A program made the translations under genes and the position numbers. The notes beneath the pieces are model-generated. The model saw nothing but the letters and a program-made list of their open reading frames with translations, made no database searches and had not been told where the DNA came from. A stretch of DNA of 6,914 nucleotides, taken from contig DATKXG010000106.1 of the NCBI GenBank assembly GCA_035529175.1, positions 1 through 6,914 on the forward strand. The letters run 5' to 3'. Source of the stretch: Sva-07 sp035529175. GTDB lineage: Bacteria; Actinomycetota; Acidimicrobiia; Acidimicrobiales; Ilumatobacteraceae. Shown in pieces: positions 1 to 5,801 of this stretch (position 1 is the first letter of the stretch; each line of letters begins with the position of its first letter).

Positions 1-515
1 TTGATGCTGACCTCGGCGCCCGCGGCCGCCTGTTCGGCGACCGGGCCGAACGGGCTCCAGATGTCCTCGCAGATCGACACGCCGATCTTGACCCCGCCGA
101 CGACGAACAGCTCGAGCGGATCGGACGCGGCGCCCGGCGTGAAGTACCGGGCCTCGTCGAACACGGTGGAGTTCGGCAGCAGCCGCTTGCGATAGGTGCC
201 GACGATCTCGCCGTTGGCACAGACCGCCGCGGCGTTGTACAGATCGCGGTCCTGATCCACGAAGCCGACGATGGCCGCGCAGCGACCGGTACGGGCGGCG
301 AGCTTCGACAGCGATGCGAGATTGTCGGCGACGAAGCCGGGCTTGAGCACCAGGTCTTCGGGCGGATACCCGGTGGTCGACAGCTCGGGAAAGGCGACGA
401 GATCGCAACCGGCGGCCTCGGCGCGTTCGTAGGCGTCGAACATCTTGGCCAAGTTGCCGTCGAGGTCACCCACGGTCGGGTTGAGTTGAGCGAGCCCCAC
501 TCGCAGCACCGTCAC
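1..515 (-). CDS. nadE: Glutamine-dependent NAD+ synthetase, N-terminal amidase domain (partial, cut at left edge)
   Basis: This gene makes the last step of NAD+ biosynthesis: deamido-NAD+ is amidated at the cost of ATP, with ammonia released from glutamine by the N-terminal nitrilase-type domain. The 171 visible residues are that amidase domain. They open with VLRVGLAQLNPTVGDL and show the Glu-Lys-Cys triad: Glu44 in FPEL, Lys110 in YRKRLLPN followed by VFDEARYF, and Cys149 in SICEDIW. The sequence then runs off the window before the ATP-pyrophosphatase synthetase domain. The block ICEDIWSPFGP separates NadE from plain nitrilases. The start is GTG at 515, or GTG two codons later at 509; neither has a convincing Shine-Dalgarno sequence. 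The neighbouring acylase gene is divergent, so the two are not one operon. The cytoplasmic location and role follow from the family. Alternative: a stand-alone carbon-nitrogen hydrolase, judged unlikely. Confidence 0.9.
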   Translation of the reverse strand, partial: MTVLRVGLAQLNPTVGDLDGNLAKMFDAYERAEAAGCDLVAFPELSTTGYPPEDLVLKPGFVADNLASLSKLAARTGRCAAIVGFVDQDRDLYNAAAVCANGEIVGTYRKRLLPNSTVFDEARYFTPGAASDPLELFVVGGVKIGVSICEDIWSPFGPVAEQAAAGAEVSI

Positions 516-592
516 GGCAGCCCAGGCTAGCTGCGAACGACCAGTCGGGCCCTCGCTGCGGAATCGGTCCCCTGATCTGGCACTATGGCGAC
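516..592. promoter_or_regulatory. Divergent promoter region between nadE and the acylase gene; possible leaderless starts on both sides
   Basis: This 77-bp gap must hold both promoters if the two divergent genes are transcribed from it. On the minus strand TAGCCT (529-524) fits the TAnnnT -10 pattern and ends 8 bases before the nadE GTG at 515. On the plus strand CACTAT (581-586) is a weaker -10 match and ends 6 bases before the acylase GTG at 593. Neither start has a purine-rich ribosome site in front of it. This spacing would put the transcript starts at or next to the start codons, as in leaderless mRNAs, which are common in actinobacteria. No clear -35 boxes are visible. The motifs are short, so this is a weak prediction. 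Confidence 0.35.
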
Positions 593-3151
593 GTGCGCAG
601 GGCTCGGGTGGCGATCGTCGGATTGCTGCTCGCTGCTGCATGTTCGCCCGGCGAGGGTCCCGAGTCGATCCCGCTGCCGACGTCGCCCGACACGACCTCG
701 ACCACCTCGACCACCTCGCCCACCTCGACCACCACCACGCTGGTTCCGCCCCGCTACGAGGCCACCGTGCGGCGCACCACCGACGGAGTGGCGCACATCA
801 CGGGCGCCACCGTCGCCGACGTCGCGTACGGCCAGGGATGGGCGAGCGGAGAGGACCACGGCTGCACCCTGATCGACCAGATCCTGAAGGTGACCAGCAC
901 CCGCGCCGCAGTCCAGGGTCCCGGCGCAGAAGGCGAGAACGTCGACAGCGACTTCGCCTGGAAAGCGATCGGCATCGCGGAAGTCGCGGCGGCCGACTTC
1001 GAGACCGCCTCGGACGAGGTCATCGAGCAGTTCGAGGCGTTCACGGCAGGGTGGAACGACCAGCTCGACGACGTCGGCGGCGAGCGGCTGACCGGCTGGT
1101 GCGCCGATGCCGACTGGGTGCGCCCGATCACACCGGTCGAGGTCTACACCTACGCCCGTTCGGTCACCCTGCTGGCGAGCAGCGGCGCGATCATCGACTA
1201 CCTCGGCATCGCCCAGCCGCCGACGGTCGAACCGGTCGGCGTTCGCCGCCGCACCCCGACCGCCGCGACAACGTTCGATCTCGACGAGTTCGCCGACGCC
1301 GACTTCGGTCTCGCCGACGAGGCGAGCCTCGCCAGCAATGGGTGGGCAATCGGCCGGGACCGCGTCGCGGCCAACGACGGCGGCGTGCTGTTGGCCAACC
1401 CGCATTTGCCCTGGGAAGGCGAGCTGCGCTTCACCGAGTTCCACCTCACCGTGCCGGGTGAGGCCGAGATCTACGGTGCCCAACTGCTCGGCGTGCCCGG
1501 CATCGGGATCGGCTTCACGGAGGGTGTGGCCTGGACGCACACGGTCTCCGCGGGCAAGCGTATGACCGGCTACAACCTCACGCTCGACCCGACGTCGCCG
1601 ACGTCGTACCTCGTCGACGGCGTCTCGGTCCCGATGACCTCGACCGAGGTGTCGATCGACATCGTGCGCCCCGACGGCACCGTCGACACCGAGACCCGCA
1701 CGCTGTGGCGCAGCGAGTACGGCCCGATCCTCGACTTCCCGGGCATCGGCTGGACCGACACCAACGTGTTCACCTATCGAGACGCGAACATCGACAACGA
1801 CGAGTCCATCGAGCAGTACGCACGGATGCCGTTCATCGAGAGCATCGCCGACCTCCAGGCGCTCACCGCCGAGTACCAGGGCGTTCCACTGTTCAACACC
1901 GTGGCGGTCGGCGACGACGGGACCACCTGGTACGCAGACACCTCCGCCACCCCGAACCTGAGCGCCGAGGCCGAACTGGCCTACATCGGCGCACTGTTCA
2001 GCGACCCGTTGACCCAGATCGCCTACGACCAGGGAGTCGTGTTGCTCGACGGCTCGGACAGTCGATTCCGGTGGGAAGTGGTCGACGGCGCTCGCGACCC
2101 GGGGCTCGTGCCGTTCTCCGAGATGCCGTTGGTCCAGCGCTCCGACTACGTGTTCAACGCCAACGACAGCTTCTGGGTGCCGAACGCCGAGTTCCCGCTG
2201 ACCGGTTCCTACTCGATCCTCCACGGCGAGCAGGGGACGCCGCTCACGATGCGCACCCGACAGAACACCGCCGTGCTCGGCGCCGACAATTCCGCCGGTC
2301 TGGCGGGACCCGACGGGCTCTTCGACGCCGAAGAGGTCCGCACGGCCGCATTCGAGAACTCCGGCCGCTCGGCGGTGCTCCTGCGGTCTGCTGCGGTGGA
2401 CGCATGCCGAGCGACTCCGACCGTGGAGGTCCCCGATCTCCTCGCCACCGACGGCACTGTCAGCCTGCCTGCGGCGTCGGTCGACCTGACCACTGCGTGC
2501 AACGTGCTCGCCGGATGGGACGGCGTCTACGACCTCGACCGCTCCGGCCCCATGATCTGGCGAGAGACGATGAGCCAGTTCGACGACGCCGCGTTCGAGA
2601 ACGCCGGAGCACTGTTCGACGACCCATTCGATCCGGCACGCCCGACGTTGACCCCGTCGATCCCCGCATCCGACACCGGGCCACTGCTGCAGGCGATGGC
2701 GCGCGCTGTCCAGACGATCACGACAGCCGGGTTCGCGCTCGACACCACGCTGGGTGCGTCACAGTTCACCGAGCGATCCGAGACCCGCATCCCGATCCAC
2801 GGCGGCAACAGCGCCGACGGGGTCACCAACATCGTCACCTGGAGCGGCCGGTCGTCGTCGAGCGAACCGGCGCCACAACGCGGCGAGGCGGTCGCGGTCG
2901 GCAGCTCCCTGCGCGGCGACGGCTACCGCGTCAACTCGGGCACCAGCTTCGTGATGACCGTCGACTACACCGGCGACGACGTGGAGGCGTGGGCGTTGCT
3001 CGTGTACGGCCAGACCGGTGACCGCACCTCGCCGCTGTTCGACTCCCAGACGGTTGCCTTCAGCGAGAAGCAGTGGCGCCAGGTCGCGTTCACCGATGCG
3101 CAGATCGACGCCGACCCCGATCTCGAGACGTACACCGTGATCGGTCGCTGA
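593..3151 (+). CDS. Exported penicillin-acylase-family Ntn hydrolase (acylase), putative lipoprotein
   Basis: This 852-residue protein belongs to the penicillin acylase / acyl-homoserine-lactone acylase family (PvdQ, aculeacin A acylase type). These enzymes cut amide-linked acyl chains and are made as a precursor that cleaves itself before the nucleophile. The N-terminus has a basic MRRAR, a hydrophobic stretch 6-16 and a lipobox-like LAAAC with Cys17, so membrane anchoring outside the cell is likely. A Thr/Ser-rich linker covers about 29-50. The alpha-chain region follows, then the probable nucleophile Ser248 in LASNGWAIG, then the family block LLANPHLPW (266-274). Asn524 in FNANDSFW is the likely oxyanion/catalytic Asn. 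The C-terminal GGNSADGVTN, GDGYRVNSG and YGQTGD blocks are also typical. Cysteines 91, 170, 605 and 636 could form two disulphides. The start is GTG 593, without a Shine-Dalgarno site but giving a sensible signal peptide. The substrate cannot be told from sequence: beta-lactam, acyl-homoserine lactone or lipopeptide are all open. Confidence 0.88.
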   Translation: MRRARVAIVGLLLAAACSPGEGPESIPLPTSPDTTSTTSTTSPTSTTTTLVPPRYEATVRRTTDGVAHITGATVADVAYGQGWASGEDHGCTLIDQILKVTSTRAAVQGPGAEGENVDSDFAWKAIGIAEVAAADFETASDEVIEQFEAFTAGWNDQLDDVGGERLTGWCADADWVRPITPVEVYTYARSVTLLASSGAIIDYLGIAQPPTVEPVGVRRRTPTAATTFDLDEFADADFGLADEASLASNGWAIGRDRVAANDGGVLLANPHLPWEGELRFTEFHLTVPGEAEIYGAQLLGVPGIGIGFTEGVAWTHTVSAGKRMTGYNLTLDPTSPTSYLVDGVSVPMTSTEVSIDIVRPDGTVDTETRTLWRSEYGPILDFPGIGWTDTNVFTYRDANIDNDESIEQYARMPFIESIADLQALTAEYQGVPLFNTVAVGDDGTTWYADTSATPNLSAEAELAYIGALFSDPLTQIAYDQGVVLLDGSDSRFRWEVVDGARDPGLVPFSEMPLVQRSDYVFNANDSFWVPNAEFPLTGSYSILHGEQGTPLTMRTRQNTAVLGADNSAGLAGPDGLFDAEEVRTAAFENSGRSAVLLRSAAVDACRATPTVEVPDLLATDGTVSLPAASVDLTTACNVLAGWDGVYDLDRSGPMIWRETMSQFDDAAFENAGALFDDPFDPARPTLTPSIPASDTGPLLQAMARAVQTITTAGFALDTTLGASQFTERSETRIPIHGGNSADGVTNIVTWSGRSSSSEPAPQRGEAVAVGSSLRGDGYRVNSGTSFVMTVDYTGDDVEAWALLVYGQTGDRTSPLFDSQTVAFSEKQWRQVAFTDAQIDADPDLETYTVIGR
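695..739 (+). repeat. 9-bp tandem repeat encoding the Thr/Ser linker of the acylase
   Basis: Four consecutive 9-base units (ACCTCGACC, ACCTCGACC, ACCTCGCCC, ACCTCGACC) span 695-730, and a related ACCACCACG follows to 739. The repeat is in frame and encodes Thr-Ser-Thr units, residues 35-49, just after the lipobox. It gives a flexible spacer between the membrane anchor and the enzyme. Unit gain or loss would keep the frame, so linker length may vary between strains. Confidence 0.75.
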
Positions 3152-3173
3152 CCGTTCACGAAGCCGTGGCGCT

Positions 3174-3212
3174 GTTCACACGCCGTTCACAACCGAGCAA
3201 CGACTCGGCAAC
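3174..3212 (+). promoter_or_regulatory. Four half-sites at 11-bp spacing upstream of glnII (GlnR/PhoP-type box)
   Basis: GTTCAC (3174), GTTCAC (3185), AGCAAC (3196) and GGCAAC (3207) start exactly 11 bases apart, and every unit ends in AC. A further GTTCAC lies at 3154 but is 20 bases away and out of phase. OmpR-family regulators commonly bind direct repeats at 11-bp spacing. Streptomyces PHO boxes use GTTCACC-like 11-base units. GlnR boxes are described as GTnAC-n6-GnAAC, also with an 11-base step. The first two units look like a PHO box and the last two resemble the AAC half-sites of GlnR. The row ends 113 bases before the glnII start codon, which fits an upstream activator or competitor site. 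Which protein binds is inference. Confidence 0.55.
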
Positions 3213-3264
3213 CGGACGCTGCGACGATGCCGCCTGCCATCGGGCGACTTCCACGCCGAACATC

Positions 3265-3270
3265 TAGGTT
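3265..3270 (+). promoter_or_regulatory. Possible glnII -10 box
   Basis: TAGGTT fits the TAnnnT -10 pattern and lies 55 bases before the glnII start codon and 52 bases after the 11-bp repeat row. No good -35 box is found 16-19 bases upstream, which would suit an activator-dependent promoter. The match is short and may be chance. Confidence 0.25.
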
Positions 3271-3325
3271 GGAGTGCTCGTACCCCCGAATACATCCCCG
3301 CACACGGACGGAATTGAGGACAACA

Positions 3326-4330
3326 GTGGTTTACAAGGCTGAATACATCTGGGTCGACGGCACGCAGCCGACATCGAAGCTGCGTTCGAAGACCAAGATC
3401 CTGGACGACGGCGCCGAGCTGCCGATCTGGGGCTTCGACGGCTCGAGCACCAATCAGGCAACCGGCGACAAGAGCGACTGCGTGCTCAAGCCCGTCGCCA
3501 GCTACCCGGACCCGATCCGCGGCGGCGACGACGTGCTGGTGATGTGCGAGGTGATGCTCGTCGACGGCAAGCCGCACCCGACCAACACCCGCCACCTCGC
3601 CGCCAAGACCGCGAAGAAGTACAAGAAGCACGAGCCGATGTTCGGCATCGAGCAGGAGTTCACCCTGATGAAGAACGGGCGGCCGTACGGCTTCCCGCCT
3701 GCCGGTTACCCCGAACCACAGGGCGGCTACTACTGCGGCGTCGGCGAGGACGAGATCCACGGTCGCCCGCTGGTGGAGGATCACCTCGAGGCATGCCTCG
3801 CAGCCGGGCTGTCGATCTCGGGCATCAACGCCGAGGTCATGCCCGGACAGTGGGAGTTCCAGGTCGGCCCGCTCGGCCTGCTCGAGGTCGCCGACCAGCT
3901 GTGGATCGCCCGCTGGTTGCTGTACCGGATCGGCGAGGACTACGGCATCGCCGCCACGCTCGAGGCCAAGCCCGCCAAGGGCGACTGGAACGGCGCCGGC
4001 GCGCACACGAACTTCTCCACCAAGGAGATGCGTGAGGAGGGCGGCTACAAGTACATCGAGGCCGGCTGCAAGGCCCTCGGCGAGAAGACCGCACTGCACA
4101 TCGCCAACTACGGCACCGGCATCGAGGATCGCCTGACCGGCGCCCACGAGACCCAGCGCCACGACCAGTTCAGCTACGGCGTGTCCGACCGCGGCGCCTC
4201 GATCCGCATCCCGTGGCAGGTCGCCGTCGACCGCAAGGGCTACCTCGAGGATCGCCGCCCCAACGCGAACATCGACCCGTACACCGTTGCTCGCCTGATG
4301 GTGGAGACCGTCTGCGGCGCCATGAAGTGA
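3326..4330 (+). CDS. glnII: Glutamine synthetase type II (eukaryotic-type GSII)
   Basis: The enzyme joins ammonia to glutamate with ATP to make glutamine in the cytoplasm. The 334-residue length and motifs are those of the short GSII family (plants, rhizobia, Frankia, Streptomyces), not GSI. Visible blocks in order are WGFDGSSTNQA (35-45), FGIEQEFTL with metal-binding glutamates 109 and 111, the GSII signature EVMPGQWEFQVGP (about 170-182), NGAGAHTNFS in the ATP/glutamate site (222-231), SDRGASIRIP (287-296) and EDRRPNANIDP (308-318). The start is GTG 3326, with GAGGA at 3316-3320 five bases ahead. An upstream in-frame ATG at 3227 would add 33 residues unlike any GSII N-terminus. GSII enzymes are not controlled by GlnE adenylylation, so control is expected at transcription, probably through the 11-bp repeats at 3174-3212. 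It is followed on the same strand by a GSI gene, with a terminator-like hairpin between them. Confidence 0.97.
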   Translation: MVYKAEYIWVDGTQPTSKLRSKTKILDDGAELPIWGFDGSSTNQATGDKSDCVLKPVASYPDPIRGGDDVLVMCEVMLVDGKPHPTNTRHLAAKTAKKYKKHEPMFGIEQEFTLMKNGRPYGFPPAGYPEPQGGYYCGVGEDEIHGRPLVEDHLEACLAAGLSISGINAEVMPGQWEFQVGPLGLLEVADQLWIARWLLYRIGEDYGIAATLEAKPAKGDWNGAGAHTNFSTKEMREEGGYKYIEAGCKALGEKTALHIANYGTGIEDRLTGAHETQRHDQFSYGVSDRGASIRIPWQVAVDRKGYLEDRRPNANIDPYTVARLMVETVCGAMK

Positions 4331-4355
4331 CCCGTCGGAACACCGTCCCGACGGG
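4331..4355 (+). terminator. Hairpin immediately after the glnII stop
   Basis: CCCGTCGG (4331-4338) pairs perfectly with CCGACGGG (4348-4355) around a 9-base loop and starts at the first base after the TGA. There is no T-run after it. It may protect the glnII 3' end or act with the stronger hairpin downstream, rather than terminate alone. Confidence 0.5.
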
Positions 4356-4364
4356 CTGAACGAG

Positions 4365-4385
4365 ACACCGAACACCGAACACCGG
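4365..4385 (+). repeat. Tandem 7-bp repeat ACACCGA between the two hairpins
   Basis: ACACCGA (4365-4371), ACACCGA (4372-4378) and ACACCGG (4379-4385) are contiguous. AACACCG also occurs once in the loop of the preceding hairpin (4339-4345). The 7-base step is not a helical repeat, so a classical dimer operator is unlikely. Slippage origin or an RNA-level role are both possible. Confidence 0.6.
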
Positions 4386-4388
4386 AAC

Positions 4389-4422
4389 TGACAGGACGGG
4401 GGCTGCGGCTCCCGTCCTGTCG
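4389..4422 (+). terminator. Strong terminator-like hairpin between glnII and the GSI gene
   Basis: ACAGGACGGG (4391-4400) pairs perfectly with CCCGTCCTGT (4411-4420). A G-C and a T-G pair extend it outside (4390/4421, 4389/4422). Inside, one G-T wobble and two G-C pairs close a TGCG loop at 4404-4407. This gives about 15 stacked pairs, followed by GCATTTCC with only a short T-run. It should end most glnII transcripts or act as an attenuator with partial read-through into the GSI gene, whose start codon is 41 bases further on. Confidence 0.7.
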
Positions 4423-4463
4423 CATTTCCACCCGGACCGCGAGAGACTCAGGAGATGACCGAA

Positions 4464-5801
4464 ATGCGCGAGCAACAGCGCGACTACGTCCTGCGCAGCG
4501 TCGAGGAACGCGGCGTCCGGCTCGTGCGCCTCTGGTTCACCGACGTGCTGGGCACGCTCAAGAGCCTCGCCATCTCACCGGCGGAGCTGGAGAACGCACT
4601 CGAGGACGGCATGACCTTCGACGGGTCGTCGATCGACGGGTTCTCGCGCGTGCAGGAAGCCGACGTGCTGGCGATGCCCGACCCCGACACGTTCGAGCTG
4701 CTTCCGTGGGGCGACCCCAAGGCGGCGGAGGCACGCATCTTCTGCGACATCCACCACCTCGACGGCACACCGTTCGAGGGCGACCCGCGGCAGGTGCTGC
4801 GCCGTCACGTGCAGGAGGCCCACGACGACGGTCTGACGTTCTACGTCGCGCCGGACGTCGAGTTCTTCTACTTCGAGCCGCTGGTGCCAGGCCAGCCACC
4901 GGTGCCGGTCGACCAGGGCGGTTACTTCGACCTCACCACCAGCGACGTGACCGGCGAGCTGCGCAAGAAGACGATCCGCACGCTGGAGGCGCTCGGCATC
5001 CCGGTCGAGTACAGCTTCCACGAGGACGCCCCGGGCCAGCAGGAGATCGACCTGCGCCACACCGATGCGCTCACGATGGCCGACAGCATGATGACGTTCC
5101 GCCTTGCGGTGCGCGAGGTCGCATCGCATCAGGGGGTGCACGCGACCTTCATGCCCAAACCACTCGAAGGTGTCCAGGGCTCAGGGATGCATGTCCACCT
5201 GTCGCTGTTCCGCGGTGACGACAACGCGTTCTACGACGCCGACGATGCCTACCTGCTGTCGCCCACGGCGAAGGCGTTCATGGCCGGCATGCTCCACCAC
5301 GCCGCGGAGATCACCGCCGTCACGAACCAGACCGTCAACAGCTACAAACGGCTCGTGCCGGGCTTCGAGGCGCCGGTGCACATCAGCTGGGCACGCAACA
5401 ACCGCAGCGGCTTGATCCGGGTTCCGATCCCCAAACGCGACAACCCGATGGCGACACGCATCGAGTACCGCTCAGCCGACCCGGCCTGCAACCCATACCT
5501 CGCGTTCAGCCTGATGCTGGCCGCCGGCATGCGGGGCGTCCGCGAGGGTTACGAACTCCCCGACGAGGCCGATGCGAACCTGTTCGAGATCGGCGACGAC
5601 GTGCTGACGAAGCTCGGCATCCGCCAGCTACCACAGTCGTTGAACGACGCGTTGACGGTGATGGAGAACTCCACGCTCGTCCAAGAAGCACTCGGCGAGC
5701 ACATCTTCGAGTGGTTCCTGCGCAACAAGCGCAGTGAGTGGCGCAGCTACAAGACCCAGGTCACCCCGTTCGAACGGGACCGTTACCTCGGGACGTTGTG
5801 A
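4464..5801 (+). CDS. glnA: Glutamine synthetase type I, alpha subtype (GlnA2-like)
   Basis: This 445-residue GSI-fold enzyme resembles, from memory, mycobacterial GlnA2 along its length. The N-terminal half has VRLVRLWFTDVLG and FDGSSIDGF (52-60) with Asp53 and Arg62. The active site shows Glu133 in VEFFYF, Glu187 and Glu194 in HEDAPGQQEIDLR, FMPKP (229-233), His243 in GSGMHVHLS, NSYKRLVPGFEAP with Glu302, Arg319 in NRSGLIRVP, and Glu334 in RIEYRSADPACNPY. Ammonia-site residues Asp53 and Glu302 are both kept, which favours true glutamine synthesis. Some actinobacterial GlnA paralogues instead glutamylate polyamines or ethanolamine, so that remains open. The usual adenylylation Tyr of GSI-beta (NLYDLP) is Phe374 here (NLFEI). 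ATG 4464 is chosen because AGGAG (4450-4454) lies 9 bases ahead and the N-terminus matches GlnA2; ATG 4455 would touch the AGGAG with no spacer. The 3' end overlaps the regulator gene. Confidence 0.93.
   Translation: MREQQRDYVLRSVEERGVRLVRLWFTDVLGTLKSLAISPAELENALEDGMTFDGSSIDGFSRVQEADVLAMPDPDTFELLPWGDPKAAEARIFCDIHHLDGTPFEGDPRQVLRRHVQEAHDDGLTFYVAPDVEFFYFEPLVPGQPPVPVDQGGYFDLTTSDVTGELRKKTIRTLEALGIPVEYSFHEDAPGQQEIDLRHTDALTMADSMMTFRLAVREVASHQGVHATFMPKPLEGVQGSGMHVHLSLFRGDDNAFYDADDAYLLSPTAKAFMAGMLHHAAEITAVTNQTVNSYKRLVPGFEAPVHISWARNNRSGLIRVPIPKRDNPMATRIEYRSADPACNPYLAFSLMLAAGMRGVREGYELPDEADANLFEIGDDVLTKLGIRQLPQSLNDALTVMENSTLVQEALGEHIFEWFLRNKRSEWRSYKTQVTPFERDRYLGTL

Noticed and set aside
1..515. Functional link between NadE (a glutamine user) and the glutamine synthetases
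   Set aside because: nadE is divergent and separated by the acylase gene, so shared use of glutamine is no evidence of a joint system.
585..872. ATG 585 as the start of a small gene
   Set aside because: The frame gives a Pro/Arg-rich product, and the overlapping frame from GTG 593 gives a proper lipoprotein signal and acylase domain.
527..2224. A 565-codon open frame on the minus strand across the acylase gene
   Set aside because: It is antisense to an intact acylase with clear motifs. Its product is rich in Arg, Gly, Val and Asp with no recognisable domain, as expected for a GC-rich shadow frame.
1705..3021. A 438-codon plus-strand frame inside the acylase gene
   Set aside because: It is Arg/His/Pro-rich, overlaps the acylase in another frame and has no family motif.
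3227..3325. Upstream in-frame ATG for glnII
   Set aside because: The extra 33 residues are unlike GSII N-termini, and GAGGA lies 5 bases before GTG 3326.
3176..4375. A 399-codon open frame on the minus strand across glnII
   Set aside because: It is antisense to a fully supported GSII gene and has low-complexity composition typical of a shadow frame.
5738..5797. Upstream in-frame ATG for the regulator inside the GSI gene
   Set aside because: It would give a 60-base overlap and an unstructured N-terminus ahead of the receiver fold. The GTGA start at 5798 or ATG at 5822 are better.
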